Assembly (NCBI GenBank): GCA_964481705.1
Contig: CAYZUC010000036.1
Coordinates: 1-25,430 of the forward strand
Direction of reading: 5' to 3'
Source of the DNA: CAYZUC01 sp964481705
GTDB taxonomy: Bacteria > Bacillota > Clostridia > Lachnospirales > Lachnospiraceae
Length of the DNA: 25,430 nt
Shown here in pieces: positions 7,469-16,008 of this stretch. Position numbers and translations under genes: made by a program. Numbering within the stretch: the stretch's first letter is position 1; each line of letters starts with the position of its first letter. Below the pieces are notes generated by a model. The model was not told the DNA's origin and searched no databases. It was given only the letters and a program-made list of their open reading frames with translations.

Positions 7469-8161
7469 ATGACAAAGAGAGTTTTGGTTGTAGATGATGA
7501 GAAATTAATCGTAAAGGGTATCCGCTTCAGTCTGGAACAGGACGGAATGGAAGTCGATGTAGCATACGATGGGGAGGAAGCTCTGATTTTGGCGAGAAGC
7601 AACAGTTATGATATTATTCTCCTGGACATTATGCTTCCAAAGTTCACAGGGTTTGAGGTTTGTCAGATGATTCGTGAGTTCTCCAATGTTCCAATCGTCA
7701 TGTTGACGGCTAAGGGCGATGATATTGATAAGATTTTAGGTCTCGAGTATGGGGCAGATGATTATATTACGAAACCTTTTAATATTCTTGAAGTAAAAGC
7801 CAGAATTAAAGCAATCATGAGACGTACTACTTCAAAAGAGGCAGAAGAATCCAAAGGCAATATGCTGCAGGCGGGTGACATGAGGCTGAATTTAGAGAGC
7901 AGACGAGTATTCATTGGTCAGAAGGAGATTAATCTGACTGCAAAAGAGTTTGATGTTCTTTATCTTTTATCCAATCATCCGAACAGAGTGTATAGTCGTG
8001 ACGCTTTGCTTATGGCTGTTTGGGGTAAGGAATCTCCTGGAGATGTCAGAACCGTGGATGTACATATCCGAAGATTACGTGAGAAGATTGAGGAGAATCC
8101 AAGTGAACCAAGGTTTGTTCATACAAAATGGGGCGTTGGCTACTTCTTTCAGGCATTTTAG
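7469..8161 (+). CDS. OmpR/PhoB-family response regulator
   Basis: A 230-residue two-domain regulator. The receiver has the acidic pair at residues 9-10, the phosphoacceptor Asp53 in ILLDIMLP, Thr80 and Lys102 in TKPF. The C-terminal winged helix shows LTAKEFDVLYLLSNHPNRVYSR and DVHIRRLREKIEENP with the WGVGYFF wing end typical of OmpR/PhoB proteins. It lies 2 nt after comEA and 32 nt before the coding frame of the histidine kinase, its likely partner. Its place inside the com locus suggests it controls this operon or an envelope response tied to it, but no operator repeats could be assigned. Confidence 0.93.
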   Translation: MTKRVLVVDDEKLIVKGIRFSLEQDGMEVDVAYDGEEALILARSNSYDIILLDIMLPKFTGFEVCQMIREFSNVPIVMLTAKGDDIDKILGLEYGADDYITKPFNILEVKARIKAIMRRTTSKEAEESKGNMLQAGDMRLNLESRRVFIGQKEINLTAKEFDVLYLLSNHPNRVYSRDALLMAVWGKESPGDVRTVDVHIRRLREKIEENPSEPRFVHTKWGVGYFFQAF

Positions 8162-8193
8162 AGGCAATGTAAGACAAAGGAAGGTGCGGAAAA

Positions 8194-9636
8194 ATTACTT
8201 CCATATTTCGAAAACTATTAAGTAAATCAAAAGTAATAAAGAGTCTGAAGTTTCGAATCTTTATCATAATCCTGCTGAGTGGAATTGTGCCCAGTGTGAT
8301 TACGCGTCAGTGTATTTTAGTAAACTACGAAGATCGTGCGGTTGATGTAAGGACCGCCGATGTAATGAATCAATGCCAGATTCTGGCGAATCATCTTGTA
8401 AGTCTGGGATATATGCTTGATACTTCCTCCGATACGATTAATGGAGAGCTTGAGCAGCTATCGAATCTTTATGATGGGCGAATATTGGTTATCGATGACA
8501 ATTTTAGAATTATCAAGGACACCTATGGGATATCCGAGAAGAAGACTATCATTTCGGAAGAGGTAATTAAGTGCTTTAACAGTCAAAGCGCGTCCAATTA
8601 TGACCGTGTCAATCAGTACATAGAAATGACGATACCAATTATGGACGTCGACAGTGGAACTATTATTGGTGTTATGTTAACCAGTGTGTCTACGGACTCG
8701 ATTGTAGATAATGTAGAGATACTTCGTCGCAAGGCATTAATTCTGGAAATAGCCATGTCCATATTTATATTCGCAATAGCACTGGTAATTTCCACTCTGC
8801 TTGTTCAGCCATTTGCTCGTGTAACAAAAGCAATCGGAAGTGTTCAGGAAGGGTTTGAACAGGAAGAGATTTCAATTCCGGATTATTCAGAGACAGAATC
8901 TATTATGGACGCATTTCATCAGATGCTGAATCGAATGAAGGTTTTGGATGACTCCAGACAGGAATTTGTATCCAATGTCTCACATGAATTAAAGACTCCT
9001 TTGGCGTCTATGAAGGTTTTGGCAGACTCTCTCGTTACGCAGGATGATGTTCCGGTGGAGCTGTATCGGGAGTTTATGGAGGATATTACAGCAGAAATAG
9101 ATCGTGAGAATACGATTATAACGGACTTGCTATCCTTGGTGAAAATGGATAAGACAGCAGGAACCATCAACATTAAGCCAGTAGACATCAATCTGCTGAT
9201 GGAACTTATTTTGAAACGTCTGGCACCTATTGCACAGAAGAATGGAATAGAAGTTATTTACGAAAGCCGAAGACCGGTTACTGCGGAGGTAGATGAGGTA
9301 AAGCTTACACTTGCCTTTTCTAATTTGATTGAGAATGCAATCAAGTACAATCAGAAGGGTGGATATGTGAAAGTGGTTTTGGACGCCGATCATCAATTCT
9401 TTTCTTTGGATGTGAAGGATAATGGTATTGGAATCCCGGAAGAAGAGACAGAACACATCTTTGAACGTTTTTATCGAGTAGATAAGTCGCATTCTCGAGA
9501 GATAGGAGGCACCGGGCTAGGTCTTGCCATTACAAGAAATGCCATACTGATGCATCGAGGTGCAATTAAGGTTAAAAGTGTGGAAGGGGAAGGCACGACA
9601 TTTACGGTGAAAGTCCCGTTGAGTTATATTGCCTAG
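8194..9636 (+). CDS. Sensor histidine kinase, partner of the upstream regulator; start codon irregular
   Basis: Membrane sensor kinase with an extracytoplasmic domain of about 120 residues between TM1 (FRIFIIILLSGIVPSVI) and TM2 (LILEIAMSIFIFAIALVIS), a HAMP region, the phosphoacceptor His in VSHELKTPLASMK, N box NLIENAIKYN, and ATP-lid motifs DNGIGIP, FERFYRVD and GGTGLGLAI. The first usual in-frame start is GTG 8287, but that deletes half of TM1 and has no ribosome site. Frame 8173-8286 is open and encodes a normal kinase N-terminus (ITSIFRKLLSKSKVIKSLKF), yet has no ATG, GTG or TTG. I place the start at ATT 8194, behind AAGGAAGGTG. Alternatively GTG 8184 is the true start and one extra A in the A5 run at 8190-8194 shifts the frame. 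480 residues from ATT. Confidence 0.85.
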   Translation: MTSIFRKLLSKSKVIKSLKFRIFIIILLSGIVPSVITRQCILVNYEDRAVDVRTADVMNQCQILANHLVSLGYMLDTSSDTINGELEQLSNLYDGRILVIDDNFRIIKDTYGISEKKTIISEEVIKCFNSQSASNYDRVNQYIEMTIPIMDVDSGTIIGVMLTSVSTDSIVDNVEILRRKALILEIAMSIFIFAIALVISTLLVQPFARVTKAIGSVQEGFEQEEISIPDYSETESIMDAFHQMLNRMKVLDDSRQEFVSNVSHELKTPLASMKVLADSLVTQDDVPVELYREFMEDITAEIDRENTIITDLLSLVKMDKTAGTINIKPVDINLLMELILKRLAPIAQKNGIEVIYESRRPVTAEVDEVKLTLAFSNLIENAIKYNQKGGYVKVVLDADHQFFSLDVKDNGIGIPEEETEHIFERFYRVDKSHSREIGGTGLGLAITRNAILMHRGAIKVKSVEGEGTTFTVKVPLSYIA

Positions 9637-9650
9637 AATGGAGAACGGAT

Positions 9651-10595
9651 ATGAGAAAGATAAAGTGCATAAGTATTCTTTTCCTGACCGTTATTCTTAT
9701 GCTATGTGCATGCGGAATAGAAAAACAGGAGCCGCAGCAGGGACAGCAGGAAGGGATATACAATATTTATTATGTGAATAAAGATGCCACCAAGGTAGTG
9801 GGAGAAGTATACGAACCCAAGACACAGAAGACGGAGGCAATGATCAAGGAGTTTCTGGGTCAACTTGCAAGGGATCCTCAGGATCTCCAGCTGAAAAAAA
9901 GCTTGGAATCTGATATTAAGTTAAATGATTATTATTTTGATAAGAATCAATTGACTCTTGATTTTGATGTATCCTATTTTAATTTGGATAAGACAACAGA
10001 GGTACTAACCAGAGCTGCCATTGTGCGAACTCTGACGCAGATACCGGAGGTCGAGGGTGTTATCTTTCATGTAGCAGGTGAGCTGCTAATGGATTCTTCA
10101 AAGAATTCGATAGGAACAATGACAGCAGACACCTTTATTGATAACACAGGCAAAGAGATTAATTCTTATGAAAAGACTACACTGCGACTGTATTTTGCGA
10201 ATAAGGAAGGTACTGGTCTTGTAGAGACGAATGAAGAGGTAGTATATAGCAGTAATATTTCGATGGAGAAGCTGATAGTAGAGAAATTAATAGAGGGTCC
10301 AAAAACCGATCAGGTTCGCGCTACCTTATCCCCTAACCGTAAAATTATCAGTGTGTCAGTAAAGGATGGGATTTGTTATGTAAACCTATCAGGAATCACA
10401 ATAGACAATCTTGGGGCAGTATCGGAGGATGTTTCAGTGTATTCCATTGTGAATTCTCTTTCCGAACTGAAAAATGTAAATAAGGTACAGATATCGATTG
10501 ATGGTGATACCGATCGGATGTTTCGTGAGAGTATTAGTTTGAAAAAAGTGCTTGAGAGAAATCTTGATTTGGTACAATCGGAGGGCGATTCATAA
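9651..10595 (+). CDS. GerM-domain lipoprotein
   Basis: A 314-residue exported protein with a signal peptide and lipobox-like LCAC at about residue 21, followed by a Gln/Glu-rich spacer and two copies of the GerMN domain (roughly residues 35-165 and 180-300). Repeat marks are the LYFANKEGTGL and IYYVNKDATKVV strands, FLGQLARDP / LIEGPKTDQ, and LTLDFDVSYF / CYVNLSG. GerM proteins in Bacillus act in sporulation and germination at the envelope; here it more likely serves as an extracytoplasmic partner of the adjacent kinase, as is common for GerM proteins beside two-component systems (inference). Start 9651 follows GAATGGAG. Its TAA overlaps the ATG of comEC by one base (TAATG), so translation is coupled. 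Confidence 0.88.
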   Translation: MRKIKCISILFLTVILMLCACGIEKQEPQQGQQEGIYNIYYVNKDATKVVGEVYEPKTQKTEAMIKEFLGQLARDPQDLQLKKSLESDIKLNDYYFDKNQLTLDFDVSYFNLDKTTEVLTRAAIVRTLTQIPEVEGVIFHVAGELLMDSSKNSIGTMTADTFIDNTGKEINSYEKTTLRLYFANKEGTGLVETNEEVVYSSNISMEKLIVEKLIEGPKTDQVRATLSPNRKIISVSVKDGICYVNLSGITIDNLGAVSEDVSVYSIVNSLSELKNVNKVQISIDGDTDRMFRESISLKKVLERNLDLVQSEGDS

Positions 10596-12817
10596 TGCGG
10601 GGTCGCCCAATGTGTATGGCTGGAATGGTATTCGCAGGAATGATATATTTACTGTTGACAATTTGTCCCATTCCAATCTATAATGATACTGCTTTCCACC
10701 GTCAGCAGATTTCGGTGATTGGTACTGTGAAGCAGAAAGAATGTAAAGATGGACGTTTGATTCTATATCTAAGAAATGCTTACCGTTCTGGTAGCATGAA
10801 TTCCCAACAAAAAGTAACAAATACAAAACAAAGTAATGGCATCATTGTTTATTGCAGTAATTCGATTCAAGGTCTTGAAAACTGCCCCCAAATAGGAAGT
10901 ACCGTTGAAGTATCCGGTAAAAAAATGCTATTCGAAGGTCCTCGAAATGAAGGACAGGTGGATATGCCTCGTTACTATCAGATACATGGTATGGATTATA
11001 TGCTTGTGAATGCGCAAATCAGAGGTATCAGTAAGGAATACAATTACTATTTGGAACATCTGTTTCGAATCCGGAATAGGATGGAGAGGGCGTTTGAGAA
11101 TGCCGTAGATCAGAGAGACGCATCCGTCCTGCAGGCGATGCTGCTTGGTGATAAGACGGATATACCATTAGAACTAAAAGAACAATATCAAAGAGCGGGA
11201 CTGAGTCATCTGTTATGTATTTCGGGTTTGCACATTGCGCTACTTGGTCTGTCCTTGTATCGACTGCTTCGCAGGATGTTGGTTCCTCCTCTTATTGCCG
11301 GTAGTATTTCTATTTTTCTGCTTCTTAATTTTGGTTTCCTTACCGGTATGGGAACAGCAACCCAAAGAGCAATATTGATGCTGATCCTGCTTATCCTTGC
11401 TGATATACTGGGTCGATCTTACGACCTCCTTTCTGCAGTTGCATTTGCCGGTATCTGTTCCCTTGCAGGGGAGCCACTTTTGATTTATGATAGTGGATTT
11501 CTACTTTCCTTCGGAGCTGTAATTGGTATAGGTGTTGTACTTCCGGCACTTGATGAGTGCGTGCCGGGAAAGGGGAAGATCCTGCAGTCTTTAAAACTGA
11601 GCAGTTCGATCACTTTATTTACACTTCCTATTGTCTTATATTTCTTCTTTCAGTATCCTGTTTATTCTGTAGTACTAAATCTTATTTTTATCCCATTCAT
11701 GACTTATTTATTGACCTGTGGTTTGTTATGCGGTGTTTTGGGCTGTGTTTCCAACATATGTGGTCGACTGCTGGGAATCCCATGCCATTTTATCCTTCTT
11801 GTCTATGATAGAGGAAGCAGTTTCTGCGATTCCCTTCCTGGTAATATTGCAATTCTGGGAAGACCTGAGAAAGTATCCATTCTGATATATTACCTCATGC
11901 TTGCGGGCTTTGTATTTCTTCTTAAGAAGTATGGGAAAAGGTGTTTGTTTCGAATGGTGGGCATTTTGCTTACTGTTACGATGTTTCTGGTTCTTGCTTA
12001 TCACCCGGAGGAGGAGGTTGAGATTACCATGCTGGATGTTGGCCAGGGAGACGCAACCTTTGTTCGATGTGATTCGGGATTTTCGATGTTGGTTGATGGT
12101 GGAAGCAGTGATGTTCAGGAGGTAGGAAAGTACCGTCTGGAGCCTTTCCTAAAATGCAAGGGGTTGGGAAAGCTGGATTATGTTTTTGTGAGCCATACAG
12201 ATGAGGATCACATAAGTGGAATCCTGGAACTGATGGACGAGATGGATCGTGGAGGAGTCAACATGGGTACGCTGGTATTGCCTGATATCTACGATACATC
12301 GCAACAATATCAGGACTTAGTTAATCAGGCTTTGGTTCGAAACATAACGATCGTCAAAATGAAAAGGGGTGATGTGATACGGAGCCAGGGAGTGACAATA
12401 AAATGTCTTTATCCCGATCAGGGAGCTTCTTGTGAGGATAAAAATGCTTGTTCAATGGCAATGACCTTTGAGTATCGTGATTGTAAAGGGCTTTTTACTG
12501 GTGATTTGGAGGGTGAGGGGGAAGATGTCATTACAAGTACGCTATCAAATACAGAATCGGATCAGAGATTCCTTTTTTTAAAGGTTGCGCATCATGGTTC
12601 TGGAAATTCAACAGGAGATAGATTTCTGCGAGAGGTAAGGCCTGTGATAGCGCTTGTTTCGTGTGGAGAAGGTAATACTTATGGTCATCCCCATAAGGAG
12701 CTGTTGTACCGCTTGGAACAGATAGGAAGCAGGTTGTACATTACAAAGGATTCTGGCGAAATCAGTCTCACGTACTCGAGAGAGGGTACAAAAATCAATA
12801 CCTTTATAGAAAAATAA
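10595..12817 (+). CDS. comEC: ComEC/Rec2 DNA-uptake channel
   Basis: A full-length, 740-residue polytopic protein that passes single-stranded DNA across the membrane during transformation. It has an N-terminal DUF4131-type region with two close hydrophobic stretches, a central competence domain starting near QAMLLGDKTDIPLELKEQY and containing GLSHLLCISGLHIALLG with many membrane segments, and a C-terminal metallo-beta-lactamase-like domain: MLDVGQGDATFV (about residue 477), LVDGG, the metal-site SHTDEDHISG (about 532), FTGDLEGEG and KVAHHGSGNST (about 663). All metal-ligand motifs look intact, so the nuclease-like domain should be functional. It overlaps the GerM stop by one base and starts after a GGAGG site. 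The Ig-like gene follows after 36 nt. Confidence 0.94.
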   Translation: MRGRPMCMAGMVFAGMIYLLLTICPIPIYNDTAFHRQQISVIGTVKQKECKDGRLILYLRNAYRSGSMNSQQKVTNTKQSNGIIVYCSNSIQGLENCPQIGSTVEVSGKKMLFEGPRNEGQVDMPRYYQIHGMDYMLVNAQIRGISKEYNYYLEHLFRIRNRMERAFENAVDQRDASVLQAMLLGDKTDIPLELKEQYQRAGLSHLLCISGLHIALLGLSLYRLLRRMLVPPLIAGSISIFLLLNFGFLTGMGTATQRAILMLILLILADILGRSYDLLSAVAFAGICSLAGEPLLIYDSGFLLSFGAVIGIGVVLPALDECVPGKGKILQSLKLSSSITLFTLPIVLYFFFQYPVYSVVLNLIFIPFMTYLLTCGLLCGVLGCVSNICGRLLGIPCHFILLVYDRGSSFCDSLPGNIAILGRPEKVSILIYYLMLAGFVFLLKKYGKRCLFRMVGILLTVTMFLVLAYHPEEEVEITMLDVGQGDATFVRCDSGFSMLVDGGSSDVQEVGKYRLEPFLKCKGLGKLDYVFVSHTDEDHISGILELMDEMDRGGVNMGTLVLPDIYDTSQQYQDLVNQALVRNITIVKMKRGDVIRSQGVTIKCLYPDQGASCEDKNACSMAMTFEYRDCKGLFTGDLEGEGEDVITSTLSNTESDQRFLFLKVAHHGSGNSTGDRFLREVRPVIALVSCGEGNTYGHPHKELLYRLEQIGSRLYITKDSGEISLTYSREGTKINTFIEK

Positions 12818-12823
12818 TACAGA

Positions 12824-12847
12824 TGCGCAAATAGCGCAGGAATGGAG
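12824..12847 (+). promoter_or_regulatory. Hairpin joined to the ribosome binding site of the Ig-like gene
   Basis: A perfect stem TGCGC/GCGCA (12824-12828 with 12834-12838, loop AAATA) runs into AGGAATGGAG (12838-12847), then 6 nt and ATG 12854. The stem contains a four-codon ATG-CGC-AAA-TAG mini-frame. No T tract follows, so it is not a terminator for comEC. Confidence 0.55.
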
Positions 12848-12853
12848 ATTACT

Positions 12854-14527
12854 ATGATGAAAAAAATGGTACTAGGTTGGATATTATGTTTCCTATGCAT
12901 GCTGTCAATGGACAGCTTCGTATATGGAGAAAGTGGAGATGATATTATAAGTCTGGACACGATTCCGCCCGTTATAACAGCTTTCTCGCAGATTCCATCG
13001 GAATCCGTGAATGGATATTGCAAAGAGGTACAGCTGAAAGTAGAGGCACGTGACAACATAGGCCTTTACTCGGAAGCGTATTCCTGGGATGGAGGTAGTA
13101 CATGGACAACAGAATCTGTAAAGAAAGTCAATGAGAATGGAACATATGATGTTATTGTCAGGGATACCTGTTTTAATACTGCTGAAGGTACAATAGAGGT
13201 AACAACTATTGACAGAGAGCCACCAATATGTACAGGTATCCAGTATGTTCTGCAAAACGAAACAAACAAATTTGGAAAGAGCGCGAGGATTGTGGTCGAG
13301 GCTCATGATTCCGGATGCGGATTAGACGATAATGCCTATTCCTTTGACGGTGGTGCATCCTGGCAGTGTGAATCACAGAAAGAGATAACTCAGAATGGAA
13401 CGGTATCGATACAGATTAGAGATCACTTCTCCAATACGACCAGTCAGAGTGTTACGATTACGAATATTGACCATGAAGGACCGATTATAAGCGAAGTATC
13501 CATGAATCCAATAAATGGAGAAGGTGATTATGGAAAAAGTGTGAGGATTCAGGTGAAAGCGTCCGATGCAGGAGTTGGTCTTGCGCCTCAAGCCTATTCC
13601 TTTGACGGTGGAAAGAGCTGGAGCAGTCCTGGAACCTATGTTGTAAATCAATGTGGTGTGGTAACTATCTCTGTGAGAGATAGCCTTGGAAATGAAACAA
13701 AACAAAGAGTAGAAGTGGATAAAGTCGATATGGATGCTCCCACCATTCAGGTTTCCGGTAACCCCATGTCACAGGTCGTTAATGGGGCAACGCTTATCAT
13801 TACAGCGAATGATCGAAAATCCGGTATGCGTTCTCTGTCCTATCAGAAGGAAGGGGAGCGGAAAATAGTATTGGGAGAATACAGCGGTGTACCAAGCATT
13901 ACAGAGCAGGTGCGCATTACGCGAAATGGAAACTACCATTTCTTTGCCTGTGATCGTCTCGGAAATACCACAGAGGAAACGGTTTATGTATCAAAAATCG
14001 CGCCGGCTGCAAAGAAGCATGAATCCTCTGGTAGCTCCAGTACAAGACAAATCCTACTACCTGAGAAAACAGGAGGTCCGATTGCTGGACAAAGCTCATC
14101 CTCATATACCTCCGATTCTGATAAGCTTATTGAAAAAAGTTCCTCAACAGGGAAGGGAACTTCACGTAAGTGGGAATCCTTTGATAAGACTTCATCAATG
14201 GCCAGAGGTGCGTCATCTTCAAGCAGCTCTTCGACGATACGGAGGAGTACATCTTTGAGAAAGATAAGCTTTGTGCCATGGAAGGGTCGAAACAGCACAT
14301 CCATAAACAGGTCTGTTTCGAAGCTGGAGGGTGAAGCAGAACACAATCAATCAGGACCCGCTACGGTATCGAAAGACGAGATTGAATTTCCAAAGCCTGA
14401 TACAAATGAGGTAAGTCCTCAAAAAGTAATTCTTGTAGCGATTGGTATTGCACTGTGTTTAATACTCTTGATTTTTTTCCTATACTATCGTAGAGGATTG
14501 TTTTCCCAAAAATCGGATCCAGAATGA
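12854..14527 (+). CDS. Cell-surface protein with four Ig-like repeats and a C-terminal membrane anchor
   Basis: A 557-residue exported protein of unknown function. It has a signal peptide (MVLGWILCFLCMLSM), then four related beta-sandwich repeats of about 85-90 residues (roughly 30-375). Each begins with a D-x-PP or D-x-EGP/APT turn, has a V(K/E)A-x-D strand, and in three copies contains Y-S-(F/W)-DGG-x-SW, followed by G(T/V)-x-(V/I)-x-(V/I)RD. Residues about 385-500 form a Ser/Thr-rich linker with a poly-Ser run, and a membrane helix (VILVAIGIALCLILLIFFLYY) near the end is followed by a short basic tail. No sortase motif is seen. The start is taken at 12854 because the ATG at 12842 lies within the GGAG site. 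It sits between comEC and holA, which are usually neighbours. Confidence 0.82.
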   Translation: MMKKMVLGWILCFLCMLSMDSFVYGESGDDIISLDTIPPVITAFSQIPSESVNGYCKEVQLKVEARDNIGLYSEAYSWDGGSTWTTESVKKVNENGTYDVIVRDTCFNTAEGTIEVTTIDREPPICTGIQYVLQNETNKFGKSARIVVEAHDSGCGLDDNAYSFDGGASWQCESQKEITQNGTVSIQIRDHFSNTTSQSVTITNIDHEGPIISEVSMNPINGEGDYGKSVRIQVKASDAGVGLAPQAYSFDGGKSWSSPGTYVVNQCGVVTISVRDSLGNETKQRVEVDKVDMDAPTIQVSGNPMSQVVNGATLIITANDRKSGMRSLSYQKEGERKIVLGEYSGVPSITEQVRITRNGNYHFFACDRLGNTTEETVYVSKIAPAAKKHESSGSSSTRQILLPEKTGGPIAGQSSSSYTSDSDKLIEKSSSTGKGTSRKWESFDKTSSMARGASSSSSSSTIRRSTSLRKISFVPWKGRNSTSINRSVSKLEGEAEHNQSGPATVSKDEIEFPKPDTNEVSPQKVILVAIGIALCLILLIFFLYYRRGLFSQKSDPE

Positions 14528-14536
14528 ATTAGTGGT

Positions 14537-14564
14537 TTCGACGAAAAAAAAAGTATGGTAAAAT
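14537..14564 (+). promoter_or_regulatory. Promoter of holA
   Basis: TTCGAC (14537-14542), a 16-bp spacer that contains an A9 run, and TAAAAT (14559-14564) preceded by TGG, an extended -10. It lies in the 69 nt between the Ig-like gene and holA, so holA can be transcribed apart from the com genes. Confidence 0.5.
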
Positions 14565-14596
14565 ACGAATAAGAATCTTTGGAATGGAGACCAGAT

Positions 14597-15577
14597 ATGG
14601 AAAGCATCGACCAAGATATCAAAAGTGGGGAATTCAGTCATATTTATCTGTTGTATGGAGAAGAATCCTATTTACGTCAACTATATAAGAACCGTTTGAA
14701 AAAGGCACTCTCCGGTGATGGTGATACCATGAATTGTAATCTATATGAGGGAAAAGATATCAATCCAAATGAATTGATTGATCTTGCAGAGACGCTCCCA
14801 TTCATGGCGGAACGACGTTTGATTATCGTTCAGAATAGTGGCTTTTTTAAGAGCAGCTGCGATTCGCTTGCAGATTATCTTGGTAATGTTGCTCCAGAGA
14901 CTTATTTTGTGTTTGAGGAGACGGAAGTTGACCGTCGAAACCGCATGTTTAAAGTAGTGAAGGATAAGGGCAGACCAATCGAGATGGTTCCACTGAGCGA
15001 ACAAAAACTGCGCACCTGGGCAGCAGCCAGGTTACGTCGTGAAGGGAGAAATATCCGAGAATCAACCATGTCTCTTTTGCTCCAAAAGACAGGCAACGAT
15101 ATGTGTAATATTGAGAAAGAACTGGAGAAGCTGGTTAGCTATACGTATGGCAGAGATGTTATAACGGACGAAGATGTGGAAGCAATTTGCATCACTCGGA
15201 TTACGAATCAGATTTTTGATATGGTAGATGCAATATCGGACAGAAATCAAAAGAAAGCACTTACCTTGTATTATGACCTTCTTACCTTGAAGGAACCACC
15301 TATGAGGATTCTGTTTTTAATAGCAAAGCAGTTTAACCAGTTGATGCAGGTTAAGGTATTAAGCAGTAAGCTGAGTGATAATCGGCTCATAGCGGAAAAG
15401 ACAGGGATTAACAGTTACTTTATTGGAAAGTATATGAAAACGGCGAGAAACTTTTCGGAATCAGTTCTTCGACGGGCAGTCGAGGATTGCGTCAACGCTG
15501 AGGAAGATGTGAAAACCGGCAGAATGAACGACAAGATGAGCGTGGAATTACTGATTGTAAAATATTCATCAAAATAG
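14597..15577 (+). CDS. holA: DNA polymerase III delta subunit
   Basis: The clamp-loader subunit that opens the beta clamp; 326 residues, normal for the family. Recognisable blocks are the N-terminal IYLLYGEESYLRQLYKNRLK, AETLPFMAERRLIIVQNSGFFK, the region FVFEETEVDRRNRMFK, and the C-terminal helical part with NQIFDMVDAISDRNQKKAL, ILFLIAKQFNQLMQVK and a terminal LLIVKYS. The delta subunit lacks a working ATPase site, and none is seen here. Start 14597 follows GAATGGAG; the ATG at 14579 has no ribosome site. Location behind comEC is the usual Firmicute arrangement, apart from the inserted Ig-like gene; rpsT, which often follows, is not present. Confidence 0.92.
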   Translation: MESIDQDIKSGEFSHIYLLYGEESYLRQLYKNRLKKALSGDGDTMNCNLYEGKDINPNELIDLAETLPFMAERRLIIVQNSGFFKSSCDSLADYLGNVAPETYFVFEETEVDRRNRMFKVVKDKGRPIEMVPLSEQKLRTWAAARLRREGRNIRESTMSLLLQKTGNDMCNIEKELEKLVSYTYGRDVITDEDVEAICITRITNQIFDMVDAISDRNQKKALTLYYDLLTLKEPPMRILFLIAKQFNQLMQVKVLSSKLSDNRLIAEKTGINSYFIGKYMKTARNFSESVLRRAVEDCVNAEEDVKTGRMNDKMSVELLIVKYSSK

Positions 15578-15583
15578 TATAAT
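15555..15583 (+). promoter_or_regulatory. Promoter of the small-protein cluster
   Basis: TTGTAA (15555-15560) and a perfect TATAAT (15578-15583) are 17 bp apart, overlapping the end of holA. The start would be near 15590, about 80 nt before the coiled-coil gene. No other gene signal is seen in 15584-15668. Confidence 0.6.
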
Positions 15584-15668
15584 GACTTCATGATTATAAG
15601 AACAGATTATTCACAGGGGACTCGTGAAATGTAGTGTTTTCGGGCTCTGGTGAGGAATGGAGATGCAT

Positions 15669-15977
15669 ATGAGCACATTTGATGATTTTGGGGAAAGCAT
15701 CGCCAATATGGCGAAAGAGGTCGGAGATAAGGCCAAGGAGCTGAGTGGTGTTGCCGGGATTCATGCCAATATCAAGGCAGAAGAGGTTCGTATACAGGAG
15801 TTATACTATAAGCTTGGGAAAAAGTACTATGAGTGTTATAAGGAGACCCCGGATTTAGAGGTTGTTGATTTTGTAGACAGGATTAAGAAAAGTAACGAGC
15901 GGATTGACTCCTACCGCGAGGAACTCAATAAAGACAAAAATACAGGTTCCAATGATAACGGTGAAATGATAGTATAA
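15669..15977 (+). CDS. Small coiled-coil protein of unknown function
   Basis: A 102-residue cytosolic, charged, mostly helical protein. It starts FDDFGESIANMAKEVGDKAK and then has a heptad-like part, IKAEEVRIQELYYKLGKKYYECY, and a second helix IKKSNERIDSYREELNKDK. I recall Clostridia proteins with this same N-terminal arrangement that carry a zinc ribbon at the C-terminus; here the protein ends in a polar tail with no Cys pair, and a zinc ribbon appears in the next gene instead. The only Cys is in YYECYKE. Start 15669 is placed 6 nt after AATGGAG. It heads a cluster of small proteins under its own promoter. No function is known to me. Confidence 0.72.
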   Translation: MSTFDDFGESIANMAKEVGDKAKELSGVAGIHANIKAEEVRIQELYYKLGKKYYECYKETPDLEVVDFVDRIKKSNERIDSYREELNKDKNTGSNDNGEMIV

Positions 15978-16008
15978 TGCTCACCAGGCATACGAAATGG
16001 AGAGATAA

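Noticed and set aside
9616..9648. CCGTT/AACGG repeat around the GerM ribosome site as a masking hairpin
   Set aside because: A 23-nt loop and a 5-bp stem are expected by chance, and the 5' arm is inside the kinase coding sequence.
14200..14260. Poly-Ser codon run in the Ig-like gene as a DNA repeat array
   Set aside because: Codons vary along the run; it is a low-complexity protein linker, not a tandem DNA repeat.
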